The notes below the pieces were generated by a model. The model was given only the letters and a program-made list of their open reading frames with translations, was not told the origin of the DNA and searched no databases. A stretch of 64,000 bases of DNA from Coraliomargarita sinensis (GTDB taxonomy: Bacteria > Verrucomicrobiota > Verrucomicrobiia > Opitutales > Coraliomargaritaceae), in NCBI RefSeq assembly GCF_003185655.1, contig NZ_QHJQ01000005.1, positions 62,001-126,000 of the forward strand, in the 5' to 3' direction. Made by a program: the position numbers and the translations under genes. Shown one piece after another: positions 45,167-53,812 of this stretch. The stretch's first letter is position 1. Each line of letters opens with the position of its first letter.

Positions 45167-45217
45167 AATTGCTGACGACTGCGCCGCGGATGTCGGCAAT
45201 TTCCGGCGGGAAGAAAA

Positions 45218-45931
45218 TCAAAGTGACTCCGCTTCCGTCGCTGGCTGGGTCAGCGCCAGCTCGGCAATTCGCATGTGTCGCACCCGGATGACATCGCCGT
45301 GTCCACAGAAAGCGATTTTCCCGTGGCGGCGTTTGGCGCCTTCGTGCTTGGGGTGCTCCCGATTGATCTCCTCGAGGTTGGCGTCGAGAATACGGGTGCC
45401 GTTGAGGTCGACGCTGACATGCGGGCCACGCACTGTGACCCGCTGAAAATTCCATTCGCCGGCCGGCTTCATGTGGCCGCGTAACGCCGGTTCGAGGGAA
45501 TAGAGGGAGCCGTGGTGCTGGAAATCCTTCAACTTCCCCGCGTACTTTTCGTGTTCCCCGTCGAGAATCTGGATTTCCATGCCGGTGTAGGCGGGATTGC
45601 CTTCGCCCGGATAATGGATCCCGAGGCCGTTGTTGGCGCCCGGCGTGAGCTGAAACTCAAACTCCAAGACATAGTTGGCGTACTCCTTTTCCGTTACCAG
45701 ATTGCGGCTCTTCGGGGTGGATTGCAGCATGCCGTCCTTCCAGACATAGCCGTTCACTTCCGTTTCGCCCTTGCCGCCCCAACCAGCGAGGTCCTCGCCG
45801 TTGAACATCTCGACGAAGTCGAATCCGTGGTCGGCCCTGACCCGTTCAGCCCTGGAATGGGAGCACGATGGCATGAGCAGTAGAGCAAGCGTCAGCACTG
45901 CGGGGATAAAAAGGCTAAATTCTGTCTTCAT
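45218..45931 (-). CDS. DUF1080 (3-keto-disaccharide hydrolase-like) lipoprotein
   Basis: 237 residues from ATG 45931, which yields a lipoprotein signal FIPAVLTLALLLMPSC with the lipidated Cys in LMPSC. The open frame extends to 46090 but without a signal. The beta-jelly-roll carries DFVEMFNGEDLAGWGGKGE, YVLEFEFQLTPGANNGLGIH and VSVDLNGTRI, classic DUF1080. Members hydrolyse or eliminate 3-keto-glycosides made by Gfo/Idh/MocA dehydrogenases, three of which are encoded a few kb away. Divergent from the POT transporter. Confidence 0.88.
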   Translation of the reverse strand: MKTEFSLFIPAVLTLALLLMPSCSHSRAERVRADHGFDFVEMFNGEDLAGWGGKGETEVNGYVWKDGMLQSTPKSRNLVTEKEYANYVLEFEFQLTPGANNGLGIHYPGEGNPAYTGMEIQILDGEHEKYAGKLKDFQHHGSLYSLEPALRGHMKPAGEWNFQRVTVRGPHVSVDLNGTRILDANLEEINREHPKHEGAKRRHGKIAFCGHGDVIRVRHMRIAELALTQPATEAESL

Positions 45932-46118
45932 GGGTGGTAGGAGCATCCGGCTCGCCTCCTCGAAAACAAGCACATAAAATACAAAGCCCCTGCGCAGTCG
46001 AAAATTCCCATTCCTTACGCTTATCAGGCCGTTTACCTGGGGCACTGATTCAACTCTTGAAAGCGAGCCGTTCGATTTCCGGCTGGACAAATATATCCCC
46101 TGAACTGCAAATCACCGT

Positions 46119-47927
46119 ATGAGTGGTGATTCCCAAAGTTCCAGCGCATCCGCACATGATCCGAGCGATACCATGCTCGGCCAATTTCGATCGTTAAAGT
46201 CGGTCTTCTGGCTGGCCAGCTGGATGGAGTTGGTCGAGCGCTTTTCGTATTACGGGGTGCGTGTGATGATGCCGGTCTTCATGGTGGCGGCGATCGGCAA
46301 CGGCGGGCCGGAGCTCGACCAGATCCAGAAGGGGAGCCTGTTCGCCGTCTGGGCGATCGTGCAGTCCTTCGTGCCCATTCTGTCCGGTGGCTTTGCGGAC
46401 CGTTACGGCTACAAGGTCAACATCGCGGTGGCGACCGCCGGTAAGATTATCGGCTACCTCATCATGGCCTACTGTATCCCGCTGGCTGAAATGCTGGCGG
46501 GTATGCCGCTCGCCGAAGCCCGGGCACTGGGTATCGACCAAGCCTATGTTATTCTTTTCGCCGGAGCCATGTTCGTTGCCTTCGGCACCGCGATCTTCAA
46601 GCCCGGCATCGGGGGCCTGATTGCGAGCCAGTTGGAGCCGAAAAACTCCTCCCTCGGCTGGAGTATCTTTTACCAGCTGGTCAACGTGGGCGGTTTCTTC
46701 GGCCCCCTGGCGGCCGGTTATCTGCGGGTGATCGACTGGCACTGGGTCTTTGTCCTTTGCTCGGCCGCGGTTGCGCTCAATTTCATCCCGCTTTTCTTCT
46801 TCAAGGAACCGGCCCGGATGGCGACAACAGACGGGGAGGATAAGCCCGGCCCGCTGAAGATGCTCTTTGAGTCGCTGCGCGGTCTGCTCGAACCCAGGAT
46901 CTTTTTCCTGACGCTGAGTTTTGCCGGGTTCTGGCTGATGACATTCCAACTCTTTGATATTCTGCCGAACTTTATTGATGACTGGGTCGATTCACGGCAT
47001 CTCGCCTCGGCCCTGGCCTCGGTGTTTGGTGAAGGTGCGGTGCCGACGGTCAACGGAGGCAACCTGACCCAGGAATGGATGATCAATTTCAACGCCCTCA
47101 TGATCAGCATCGGCACTTTCCTGATGGGGTATTTTACCCGAAAGATTCCTACCCTGGTCACGATTATCATGGGGGTGGGCATGGCGATCATCGCCACTTA
47201 CTGCCTCGGTCTCAGCATGGGCGGATGGTTTATCCTCGGTTGTATCGGCCTTTTCTCGCTGGGTGAAATGATGTCCGGCCCCGGCTTCTCCCGCTATATC
47301 GTCGATATCGCACCCAAGGGCAGGGAAGGTCTCTACATCGGGTTTAGTAATTTTACGGTCGGTATAGGATGGTCCATCGGTTCGATTCTCGCCGGGCACC
47401 TCTACGAGAGCGGCGGGGACAAGGTCGTCCTGGCGAAGCGCTATATGGTGGATCAGCTCGGAATGGCGATGGACAAGGTCGAGGCCTTGCCCAAGGAGGA
47501 AGTCATGCCCAAGCTCGCGGAAATGGCGGGCACGGATCTCTTCGGTGCGAGAGACTTGCTCTGGAACACCTACGATCCGTACTCCATGTGGGCGATTTTC
47601 GCGGCCATCGGTTTGGGGGCTTTGATCATGCTGACGATTTACAACAAGGTGGTGAACGCGGCGAATGCGAATCCGAACCATGCCTTCAATCTTTATGGGT
47701 CGCTCTGGGTGAAGGCCCTGCTCATTCCCATCACGATTGCACTGGTCTCCATCACGACCTGGCGCATGGGTGTGGACAGTCAGGCGGCCGACAGCACCTG
47801 GACATCCGTCATTCTCTCCAATCTCGGACTCGCCCTGAATGCACTCTTCTTTTCAATGATGCTGATTATTTCCTTCCTGCCGAAAGCGGATAAGTGGGGA
47901 GGATCGCCCGAGGCGGCTTCCGGATAG
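46119..47927 (+). CDS. POT/PTR-family proton-dependent oligopeptide-type transporter
   Basis: 602 residues, 12 or more membrane helices. The helix-1 motif WMELVERFSYYGVR contains the ExxER proton-coupling signature, and LSGGFADRYGYK is the MFS loop 2-3 motif. A large segment between the N- and C-halves (LVDQLGMAMDKVEALPKEE region) is a soluble insertion. It imports di/tripeptides or related small solutes. It is divergent from DUF1080, 188 bases away from that gene's lipoprotein start. The 3' side carries a palindromic repeat. Confidence 0.92.
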   Translation: MSGDSQSSSASAHDPSDTMLGQFRSLKSVFWLASWMELVERFSYYGVRVMMPVFMVAAIGNGGPELDQIQKGSLFAVWAIVQSFVPILSGGFADRYGYKVNIAVATAGKIIGYLIMAYCIPLAEMLAGMPLAEARALGIDQAYVILFAGAMFVAFGTAIFKPGIGGLIASQLEPKNSSLGWSIFYQLVNVGGFFGPLAAGYLRVIDWHWVFVLCSAAVALNFIPLFFFKEPARMATTDGEDKPGPLKMLFESLRGLLEPRIFFLTLSFAGFWLMTFQLFDILPNFIDDWVDSRHLASALASVFGEGAVPTVNGGNLTQEWMINFNALMISIGTFLMGYFTRKIPTLVTIIMGVGMAIIATYCLGLSMGGWFILGCIGLFSLGEMMSGPGFSRYIVDIAPKGREGLYIGFSNFTVGIGWSIGSILAGHLYESGGDKVVLAKRYMVDQLGMAMDKVEALPKEEVMPKLAEMAGTDLFGARDLLWNTYDPYSMWAIFAAIGLGALIMLTIYNKVVNAANANPNHAFNLYGSLWVKALLIPITIALVSITTWRMGVDSQAADSTWTSVILSNLGLALNALFFSMMLIISFLPKADKWGGSPEAASG

Positions 47928-47985
47928 GTGTGGAGCCCGCGCTAGTCCGTGAGATCACGAATTATCGCAACTCTTTCCTAGTTGT

Positions 47986-48013
47986 GCGGGTGCCGCGAGC
48001 GGACACCCCTGCG
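47986..48013. repeat. GGGTG...CACCC palindromic repeat copy
   Basis: GCGGGTGCCGCGAGCGGACA starts at 47986 and continues into CCCCTGCG. It matches the copy at 43286 in 15 consecutive bases. It lies between convergent genes (47927 and 48024). Confidence 0.65.
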
Positions 48014-48023
48014 ACCGCGAAGA

Positions 48024-49289
48024 TCAACTCGCCGGCTGGCCACCGGCAAGGCGTGAGACCTCGGCCTGATAGGCGAGCCGGTGCCCGGCGAGGCCGTCAA
48101 GTCCGGGTTCGAGGGCATCCTTTCCGGCAAACAGTTTGTCGAGGGCATCAATGATGCCGGAATCGCCGCCGCCGTGTCCGGCATAGCCCTCGCCTCCGGC
48201 TTCCTCCACCTGAATTTCCTCGGTCTTGCCGGTGTAATGGTCGTAGTACCAAAGCTCGTGGGAGCCCCCACGCTGGTAGGGTTCACCGCCCCGGAGGCAG
48301 CCTTTGGTGCCAAAAATCTCGATGGTGCGGTCGCAGTCGAAAGCAGTCATGGTCAGGGAGGCAGTGATCCCGTTTTCCATTTCGCAGGCCACAACCTGAT
48401 GATCCACGACATTGTTATCGCAGTGGTACACACAACGGCCCCAGGGTGAAGTCCTGAGGAACTCGAGGATCGGTTCCTCCGGTAGTTCATAGGCACCGGT
48501 TTCGCCCTCGGCCCCGGGCATTACCATGCGCAGGAAATTGCGCTTCTCATTGAGATAGCGGTGCGCGTCAAAGATACACTCATCGGCGACGGGGCAACCA
48601 TCCGTGCAGCGCATGGGTGCGCCCTCGGGGGCATTCTCTTTTTTGAACCAGTCGAGTCGGCCGTGGCTGGTAATCGCCTTGGGAGTGGAATCGGCGAACC
48701 AGCACATGAGGTCGGTATCGTGCGAACACTTGGCGACAATCATGGGGGAGGAATTTTCCGATTTGGCCCAGTGGCCGCGGACATAGGAATGCGCCTGGTG
48801 AAAGGCCTCCACGCCTTCGGTCGCCCGGATCGAGATGATCCGGCCCAGGCGCCCGCTGTCGATAAACTTGCGGACCGCCTGGTAGAATGGGGTGTAGCGA
48901 AGGACGAAGCAGGGAAGGATGCGGCAGCCTTTTTCGCGCGCTTTCCGGTCGAGCGCTTCACAGCGTTCCAAAGTCTCTGCCGCGGGCTTTTCCAGAAGCA
49001 GGTCGTAACCGAGTTCCATTGCATCCATGGCGTTGCCGTAGTGATCGGCATCCTGCGTGCATATCAGCAAAACATCGGCAAGCTTGCCGGCGGCAAAGAG
49101 TGTCTTGTCCGAGTCGAAGACCTGGATCTTTCCAGGTTCGCCCAATTTTGCCAGGGTCGCGGTTTTGGCCTCGTCGCGATCGGCGACCGCCACGAGCTCG
49201 TAGCGTTCCGGCATGCTTGCCGCAATTCGAGCGTAAGTTCTGCCCCGGGAGCCACAGCCCAGGACCGCAATGCGCATTGGTTTTGTCAT
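48024..49289 (-). CDS. Gfo/Idh/MocA family NAD(P)-dependent oxidoreductase
   Basis: 421 residues. The N-terminal Rossmann fold has IAVLGCGSRGRTYARIA (NAD-binding glycines), and the EKP motif is LLLEKPAAETLERC. A Cys-rich insertion in the middle (CTDGCPVADECIFDAHRY) could bind a metal. HSYVRGHW and the C-terminal beta-sheet domain are typical. No signal peptide, so cytoplasmic. Substrate is probably a sugar or cyclitol. ATG 49289 and 49277 are both possible starts. Confidence 0.9.
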   Translation of the reverse strand: MTKPMRIAVLGCGSRGRTYARIAASMPERYELVAVADRDEAKTATLAKLGEPGKIQVFDSDKTLFAAGKLADVLLICTQDADHYGNAMDAMELGYDLLLEKPAAETLERCEALDRKAREKGCRILPCFVLRYTPFYQAVRKFIDSGRLGRIISIRATEGVEAFHQAHSYVRGHWAKSENSSPMIVAKCSHDTDLMCWFADSTPKAITSHGRLDWFKKENAPEGAPMRCTDGCPVADECIFDAHRYLNEKRNFLRMVMPGAEGETGAYELPEEPILEFLRTSPWGRCVYHCDNNVVDHQVVACEMENGITASLTMTAFDCDRTIEIFGTKGCLRGGEPYQRGGSHELWYYDHYTGKTEEIQVEEAGGEGYAGHGGGDSGIIDALDKLFAGKDALEPGLDGLAGHRLAYQAEVSRLAGGQPAS

Positions 49290-49735
49290 GATGGAAGTAT
49301 TTGGACGGCAATCCCCAAGGCAGCAACACCGAATCGCCGGGCCAAGACTATTTTGAAAATTTTACCGCTTGATCCGGCGGCTTGCCGCCTCGCGGCATCC
49401 CCCAACGCAACGCGAGCCCCAGGCCGGCGGGTGCGCTCCCGATCTTTCGCAAGCATCCGCTGAAAACTGTCTTCAAATAGAGAAGAGCTACGAAAACCTT
49501 TACCAATTTGATTCTTAATCGAAATCGTTCTCCTAATCCTAATCCCCTTCAGTTTACATGAGTCAATATCTGTCAGCCACGCGATTTCGATTAGGAGTAG
49601 GAGTTGGATTACGATGCCTGTGACTTCATATCGAAAAGCAAACTCATTTAGCATTACGACGAAATTTTGAGCCAGACTCCACGCGCATCCTCTGCGAAGA
49701 GCGGACCACGGGCGATCGGCGTGCCGTCCGCTTGC
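49290..49735. repeat. 446-base gap with ATCGAAATCG/GATTAGGAG inverted repeats
   Basis: ATCGAAATCG (49518-49527) is the exact reverse complement of 49582-49591, and CTCCTAATC (49530-49538) of 49589-49597, giving two overlapping alternative stems. GGATTACGATG (49607-49617) recurs at 38932. Also CGGCGG...CCGCC hairpin near 49377. The open frame at 49286-49654 is made of repeat translation and is not a gene. Confidence 0.6.
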
Positions 49736-50812
49736 TTACAGTTCGACCGTCTTTCCGGTCTTTGACGACTCGTCCGCAGCGGCGACAATGCGCATCGAGT
49801 TGAGTGCGTCTTCCATGTGATTCGTGAGGTCTTTGTCCGAACGGATCGCATCCAGCAGGTATTCCTGTTCCCGCTTGCAGAGTTCATCGTGGTCCGGTTC
49901 GTCCTCCATGTCGATCCAGTCGTCCGACTTCGCGAATTTACCGTCGTGGTCCAGCGCGCTGTGGTGCAGGCGCAGCGCTTCGGTCTTGGTGTGGTCGTCC
50001 ACGTTGGCGGAGGCCCCGTCGCCACCCGCGCTACGGGCGGAAATCGTGACCGAACCTTTCGGGCCCACCACGTCTTTCACGAAAAAGGCCGATTCACTCA
50101 TCATCGGCCCCCAGCCGGCTTCATACCAGCCGACAGATCCGTCTTCAAAGGTCACCTGTAGATGGCCGTAGTTGACCATGCCCTCAGGGAGCTCGTCCGA
50201 GAGGCGGGCCCTGAGCCCGGAAACGCGCACCGGTTTGGAGCGCGTCATCTGGCACATCACATCGACGTAGTGCACCCCGCAATCCACGATCGGGGAGATC
50301 GAGCTCATTAGATTCTTATGGGTCTTCCAATTCGCGCCGGAGGATTGCTGGTTCAAGTTCATGCGCATGACCAGAGGCTTGCCCAGGGTTTGCGCCACCT
50401 CGGTGAATTTCACCCAGCTCGGGTGGTGACGGAGGATGTAGCCGATCACCAGTTTGCGTTCGGCAGCCTTGGCTGCAGCGACCACCTCCTCGGCACCCGC
50501 GACGGTTTCGGCGAGCGGTTTCTCAATGAAAACATGTGCTCCCGCCTCGAATGCGGCCAGCGCATATTCCTTGTGCGTGTCGGGGTAGGTTGAAATGGCC
50601 ACCACGTCCGGCTGGGTCGCCGCCAGGGCTTCGGTGTAATCACCGTACTCGGCGTAGCCGCCGCCAAGTTCCCTGTTCAAGGCGCCTCGGGACTCGGGAG
50701 AACGGGTGACGATGCCGACGATCTCATAGTCGTCGATCTGATGATAAGCCAGGGCGTGCGACCGTCCCATATGGCCGGCTCCAACGCAGAGTACTTTCAG
50801 TGTTTCAGTCAT
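49736..50812 (-). CDS. Gfo/Idh/MocA family oxidoreductase
   Basis: 358 residues, standard family length. NAD site VLCVGAGHMGRSHALAYHQ; EKP motif HVFIEKPLAETVAGAEE; HHPSWVKF and DCGVHYVDVM contribute the active-site Asp/His (GVHYVD). Cytoplasmic. It follows the Tat-exported dehydrogenase on the same strand after only 15 bases and so is in the operon led by the NupG-like transporter. Confidence 0.93.
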   Translation of the reverse strand: MTETLKVLCVGAGHMGRSHALAYHQIDDYEIVGIVTRSPESRGALNRELGGGYAEYGDYTEALAATQPDVVAISTYPDTHKEYALAAFEAGAHVFIEKPLAETVAGAEEVVAAAKAAERKLVIGYILRHHPSWVKFTEVAQTLGKPLVMRMNLNQQSSGANWKTHKNLMSSISPIVDCGVHYVDVMCQMTRSKPVRVSGLRARLSDELPEGMVNYGHLQVTFEDGSVGWYEAGWGPMMSESAFFVKDVVGPKGSVTISARSAGGDGASANVDDHTKTEALRLHHSALDHDGKFAKSDDWIDMEDEPDHDELCKREQEYLLDAIRSDKDLTNHMEDALNSMRIVAAADESSKTGKTVEL

Positions 50813-50827
50813 AAAAATTCAGGTCCG

Positions 50828-52120
50828 CTAACTAAGTTTCCACGGGCCCCGCATCGGTGGGTGGACCAGCTTATTGGCCTCCTCATCATCGAAGGTAAGG
50901 GTCTTGCTATCGAAATTGAGGTTCTTGTTCAATCGGAGGGCGATCTTCCCCATGTTGATCATGGTGGTTGACCAGAAGCCGTTGTCTTCATTGAGGGCGA
51001 ACTTCTTGCGGGTGCGAACCGATTCGTGGAAGTCTGTCACCACCGGTTCAAGCGGCGGAAGCTGGGAAATCTTTTTCCGGAGATCGGGTATATTCGATTC
51101 GAAGCGCCGGCCGAGCCAGCCTTTCGGTCCCTGGATGTATTTGGCACGCTCGCCCTTTACTTCCTCTCTGCTTCTGCCATCCAGCACGATCTTGCAGCCG
51201 TCCGCGTAGGTAAAGGTGATTCGCCGCCAGACACCCACCGCATCGGCATCCTGCGGGTCCGCGTCGACTTCGACACGGGCCGGTGCCTCCGAATCCTTAC
51301 CGAGCATAAACTGAACCGGGTCGAGGTAGTGCTGCCCCATATCGCCCAGACCGCCGCCGTCATAGTCCCAGTAGCCCCGGAAAGTCTCGTGTGTCCGGTG
51401 TGGGTGATACGGCTTTTTGGGGGCCGGCCCCAGCCACATATCATAGTCAAAATGATCCGGAACCGACTCGATTGGTAAATTTTTCCGGCCGGTCCAAAGG
51501 TGCTGTTTCCAGCCGAATCCTGTAACCGCTCCAACGGTTATGGTTAAAGGCCAACCAAACATTCCCGCCTGAATAGCCTGTTTGACGGGAGCGACTGGCG
51601 TGCCAAGGCCGTAAAATCCACCTTGGAAGCGGAACCAGGTATTGATCCGGAAGATCCGCTCCTGAGCCTGGACCGCCTTCGCCATGGCCACCCCCTCGCC
51701 GATGGTCCGGCTCATCGGCTTCTCGCACCAGATGTCTTTTCCTGCTTTGGCCGCGGCAATCGCCATCAGGGCATGCCAGTGGGGCGGGGTCGCAATGTGG
51801 ACGATATCGATATCATCCCTTGCGATCAGCTCACGAAAATCGTGGTAGCAGCTGACGTCTTTTTCGCCTTTTTCAGCTGCCTGGGCTCTTCGCCGCTCCA
51901 GGTGCCGGGCGTCCACGTCGCATAGCGCGAGCAATTTGCCCGGCATGGTCAGGTGCTGGTGGGAAATAATGCCGCAGCCAATAATGCCCTTGGTCAGGAC
52001 TTCACTTGGCGGCGTATGTCCGGGGCCGCCCAGTACGTGGCGCGGCACAATCTGAATGGAGGCGAGGGCACCGAGGCCCTTGATTGCCTGTCGACGGGAA
52101 ATGTTGCACTTTTTCTTCAC
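50828..52120 (-). CDS. Exported (Tat) Gfo/Idh/MocA oxidoreductase
   Basis: 430 residues. The N-terminus MKKKCNISRRQAIKGLGALA is a twin-arginine signal (SRRQAIKG), so the enzyme folds with NAD before export. The EKP motif is IWCEKPMSRTIGEG; GGGLGDMGQHYLDPVQF holds the active-site His region. Periplasmic Gfo/Idh/MocA enzymes of this type act on glycosides, some by 3-oxidation. The start is GTG, with its G overlapping the TAG stop of the upstream transporter (TAGTG), which implies translational coupling. Confidence 0.93.
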   Translation of the reverse strand: MKKKCNISRRQAIKGLGALASIQIVPRHVLGGPGHTPPSEVLTKGIIGCGIISHQHLTMPGKLLALCDVDARHLERRRAQAAEKGEKDVSCYHDFRELIARDDIDIVHIATPPHWHALMAIAAAKAGKDIWCEKPMSRTIGEGVAMAKAVQAQERIFRINTWFRFQGGFYGLGTPVAPVKQAIQAGMFGWPLTITVGAVTGFGWKQHLWTGRKNLPIESVPDHFDYDMWLGPAPKKPYHPHRTHETFRGYWDYDGGGLGDMGQHYLDPVQFMLGKDSEAPARVEVDADPQDADAVGVWRRITFTYADGCKIVLDGRSREEVKGERAKYIQGPKGWLGRRFESNIPDLRKKISQLPPLEPVVTDFHESVRTRKKFALNEDNGFWSTTMINMGKIALRLNKNLNFDSKTLTFDDEEANKLVHPPMRGPWKLS

Positions 52121-53511
52121 TATTTTACCACTTCGTCCGCTTCTTTAGGTTCCGCAAGCGGTTCCAAAGGTTCCCCCTCGTTTTCATCCATGACCCTGGT
52201 CTTGTCCCAGAAGGTCAGGAAAAAGATCACGGTGATGATAGCCGCGATCATGGCCGGAAATATCCAGAACTCCCGCCATTGATCCATTGCGCTACTAATC
52301 AGGGACGGATCGACCGAGTCGGGCATATTGACCGAGAACATCTGGGTGAGCTTATCCAGAAAGGAAATATCGCCGGTGGACCGGGCGGCACTGATGGTAT
52401 CATTGAGCGGCTTGTAACTCTCGACGGCTCCGAAGCGCCCAAAGGCGACTTGATAACCGAAATACATGCCGACCCCCTGAGTCAGAAAGACCAGTAGGCT
52501 TTGGGTCTGTCCCCTGACTTCCTTGGGCGCGATGCGGTCCGCGTACATAAACCCGGTCACAAAGAAAAAGTCGTAGCAGACCCCGTGCAGCGCGACGGCG
52601 AAGAGCAGCATCCAGGCCACCTGGTCGTCGGCTCCGAAGGCAAAGAGCAGGTAGCGTAAAACCCAGGCGCCCATCCCGGTCAGGATCATCCACTTGACCC
52701 CGAGGCGGCGAAAGAAGAAGGGGATCAGCAGCATGAAAAAGATCTCGGACATCTGGCCGATGGTCATGGTGGAGGCGGCCTGTTCGAAACCGGCGTTGGT
52801 CAGGTAGTTGCCGGTCAGCCCGTAGTAGTAGGCGAGGGGAATGCAGATCAGGGTCGAGCAAATCAGGAAGACGGCGAAATTCGGATTTTTCAGGAGCTTG
52901 AAGGCATCGACCATGAAAAGTGTCTTCCAGTTCAGCTCTTGCCCTTTGGCCGGTGCGGGGGTGTGCGGCAGTAAAAAGGAAAAAGCTCCCAGGAAAAGCG
53001 AACTGGCCGCGGCCACGTTGAACATGTTGATGCTCGAGGTCCAGCCCATGAAACCGATGAAGAGGCCGGCAACAATCCAGCCGATCGTGCCCCAAACGCG
53101 GACCTTCGGGAAGTCTCCGCGTGCCACGTGTGTGAAGACAACCGTGTTCGCCAGACCGAGAGTCGGCATGTAGCAGAGCATGTGGCCGATCATGAACCAC
53201 ACCATCAAGTCGCCGTTGCCCGCTCCGGCAGCCGATTCGGCGGCGAGCATAAACCCGCCGCCCAGAAGAAAGAGCACGCCCATGACAATTTGCGAGGGGA
53301 AGAAGCGGTCGGCCACGATCCCCAGAAAGAGCGGGGCCAGCATGGCCGCGATTGGTGCGCTGCCGTAAGCGCCGCCACCAAAATCCGCCAAATTGTTATC
53401 ACCGAGGCACTGGCCCAGAGTGGCGAACCAGGCACCCCAGGTGAAGAACTGAAAAAACATCATCACCGACAGTTTGGCTGCGGTTCCTTTATTCGTTTGA
53501 GTCTCACTCAT
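52120..53511 (-). CDS. NupG-like MFS nucleoside/sugar transporter
   Basis: 463 residues, 12 membrane helices. LSVMMFFQFFTWGAWFATLG at the N-terminus and PLFLGIVADRFFPSQ (loop 2-3) match the nucleoside:H+ symporter (NupG/XapB-like) branch common in Verrucomicrobiota and Planctomycetota. It probably imports a small glycoside or nucleoside to be processed by the two downstream dehydrogenases. It heads the minus-strand operon. Confidence 0.9.
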   Translation of the reverse strand: MSETQTNKGTAAKLSVMMFFQFFTWGAWFATLGQCLGDNNLADFGGGAYGSAPIAAMLAPLFLGIVADRFFPSQIVMGVLFLLGGGFMLAAESAAGAGNGDLMVWFMIGHMLCYMPTLGLANTVVFTHVARGDFPKVRVWGTIGWIVAGLFIGFMGWTSSINMFNVAAASSLFLGAFSFLLPHTPAPAKGQELNWKTLFMVDAFKLLKNPNFAVFLICSTLICIPLAYYYGLTGNYLTNAGFEQAASTMTIGQMSEIFFMLLIPFFFRRLGVKWMILTGMGAWVLRYLLFAFGADDQVAWMLLFAVALHGVCYDFFFVTGFMYADRIAPKEVRGQTQSLLVFLTQGVGMYFGYQVAFGRFGAVESYKPLNDTISAARSTGDISFLDKLTQMFSVNMPDSVDPSLISSAMDQWREFWIFPAMIAAIITVIFFLTFWDKTRVMDENEGEPLEPLAEPKEADEVVK

Positions 53512-53812
53512 ATCGGTAAAATCGGTTTTCGTGTCCTGTCATGGCACCTCTGTGCTATCGCGCTTAGCGAGGCAATAAGAGCAAGCAGACTGAGCCTGCT
53601 TTATGGCAAGTCCAGAATGTGCTCATTTTCGAAATTCCGCCCCTGAGGACTTTCACCTAAAACGCTTGTGCGGCGAGTTCTCCGCATTATTTCGTAATAA
53701 CCACGTAACCATGCATAAATTTTGTCCTATTTTTGAGTTTTTTTCTTGCCTGGCATCAAGGCTGCTAATTTATAACACACACTCATTCCTAACGTAATAG
53801 CTCATCATCGTC
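53512..53812. other. 301-base divergent intergenic region
   Basis: Divergent promoter region between the NupG-like gene and the giant PEP-CTERM gene. It holds a small AAGCAG/CTGCTT hairpin (53583-53601) and the sigma-54-like element described separately. No gene is visible. Confidence 0.6.
53751..53766 (+). promoter_or_regulatory. Sigma-54-type promoter of the giant PEP-CTERM gene
   Basis: TGGCAT-N5-CTGCT: GG at 53752-53753 and GC at 53764-53765 are separated by exactly 10 bases, as sigma-54 requires, with 4 further consensus matches. Transcription would begin about 35 bases before the ATG. A TATAAC that follows (53771) is a sigma-70 alternative, with a 19-base spacer to TTGCCT (53746-53751). 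Confidence 0.5.

Noticed and set aside
49286..49654. Small minus-strand open frame between dehydrogenases
   Set aside because: Its sequence is the translation of the inverted repeats in the gap and overlaps the neighbouring gene's start.
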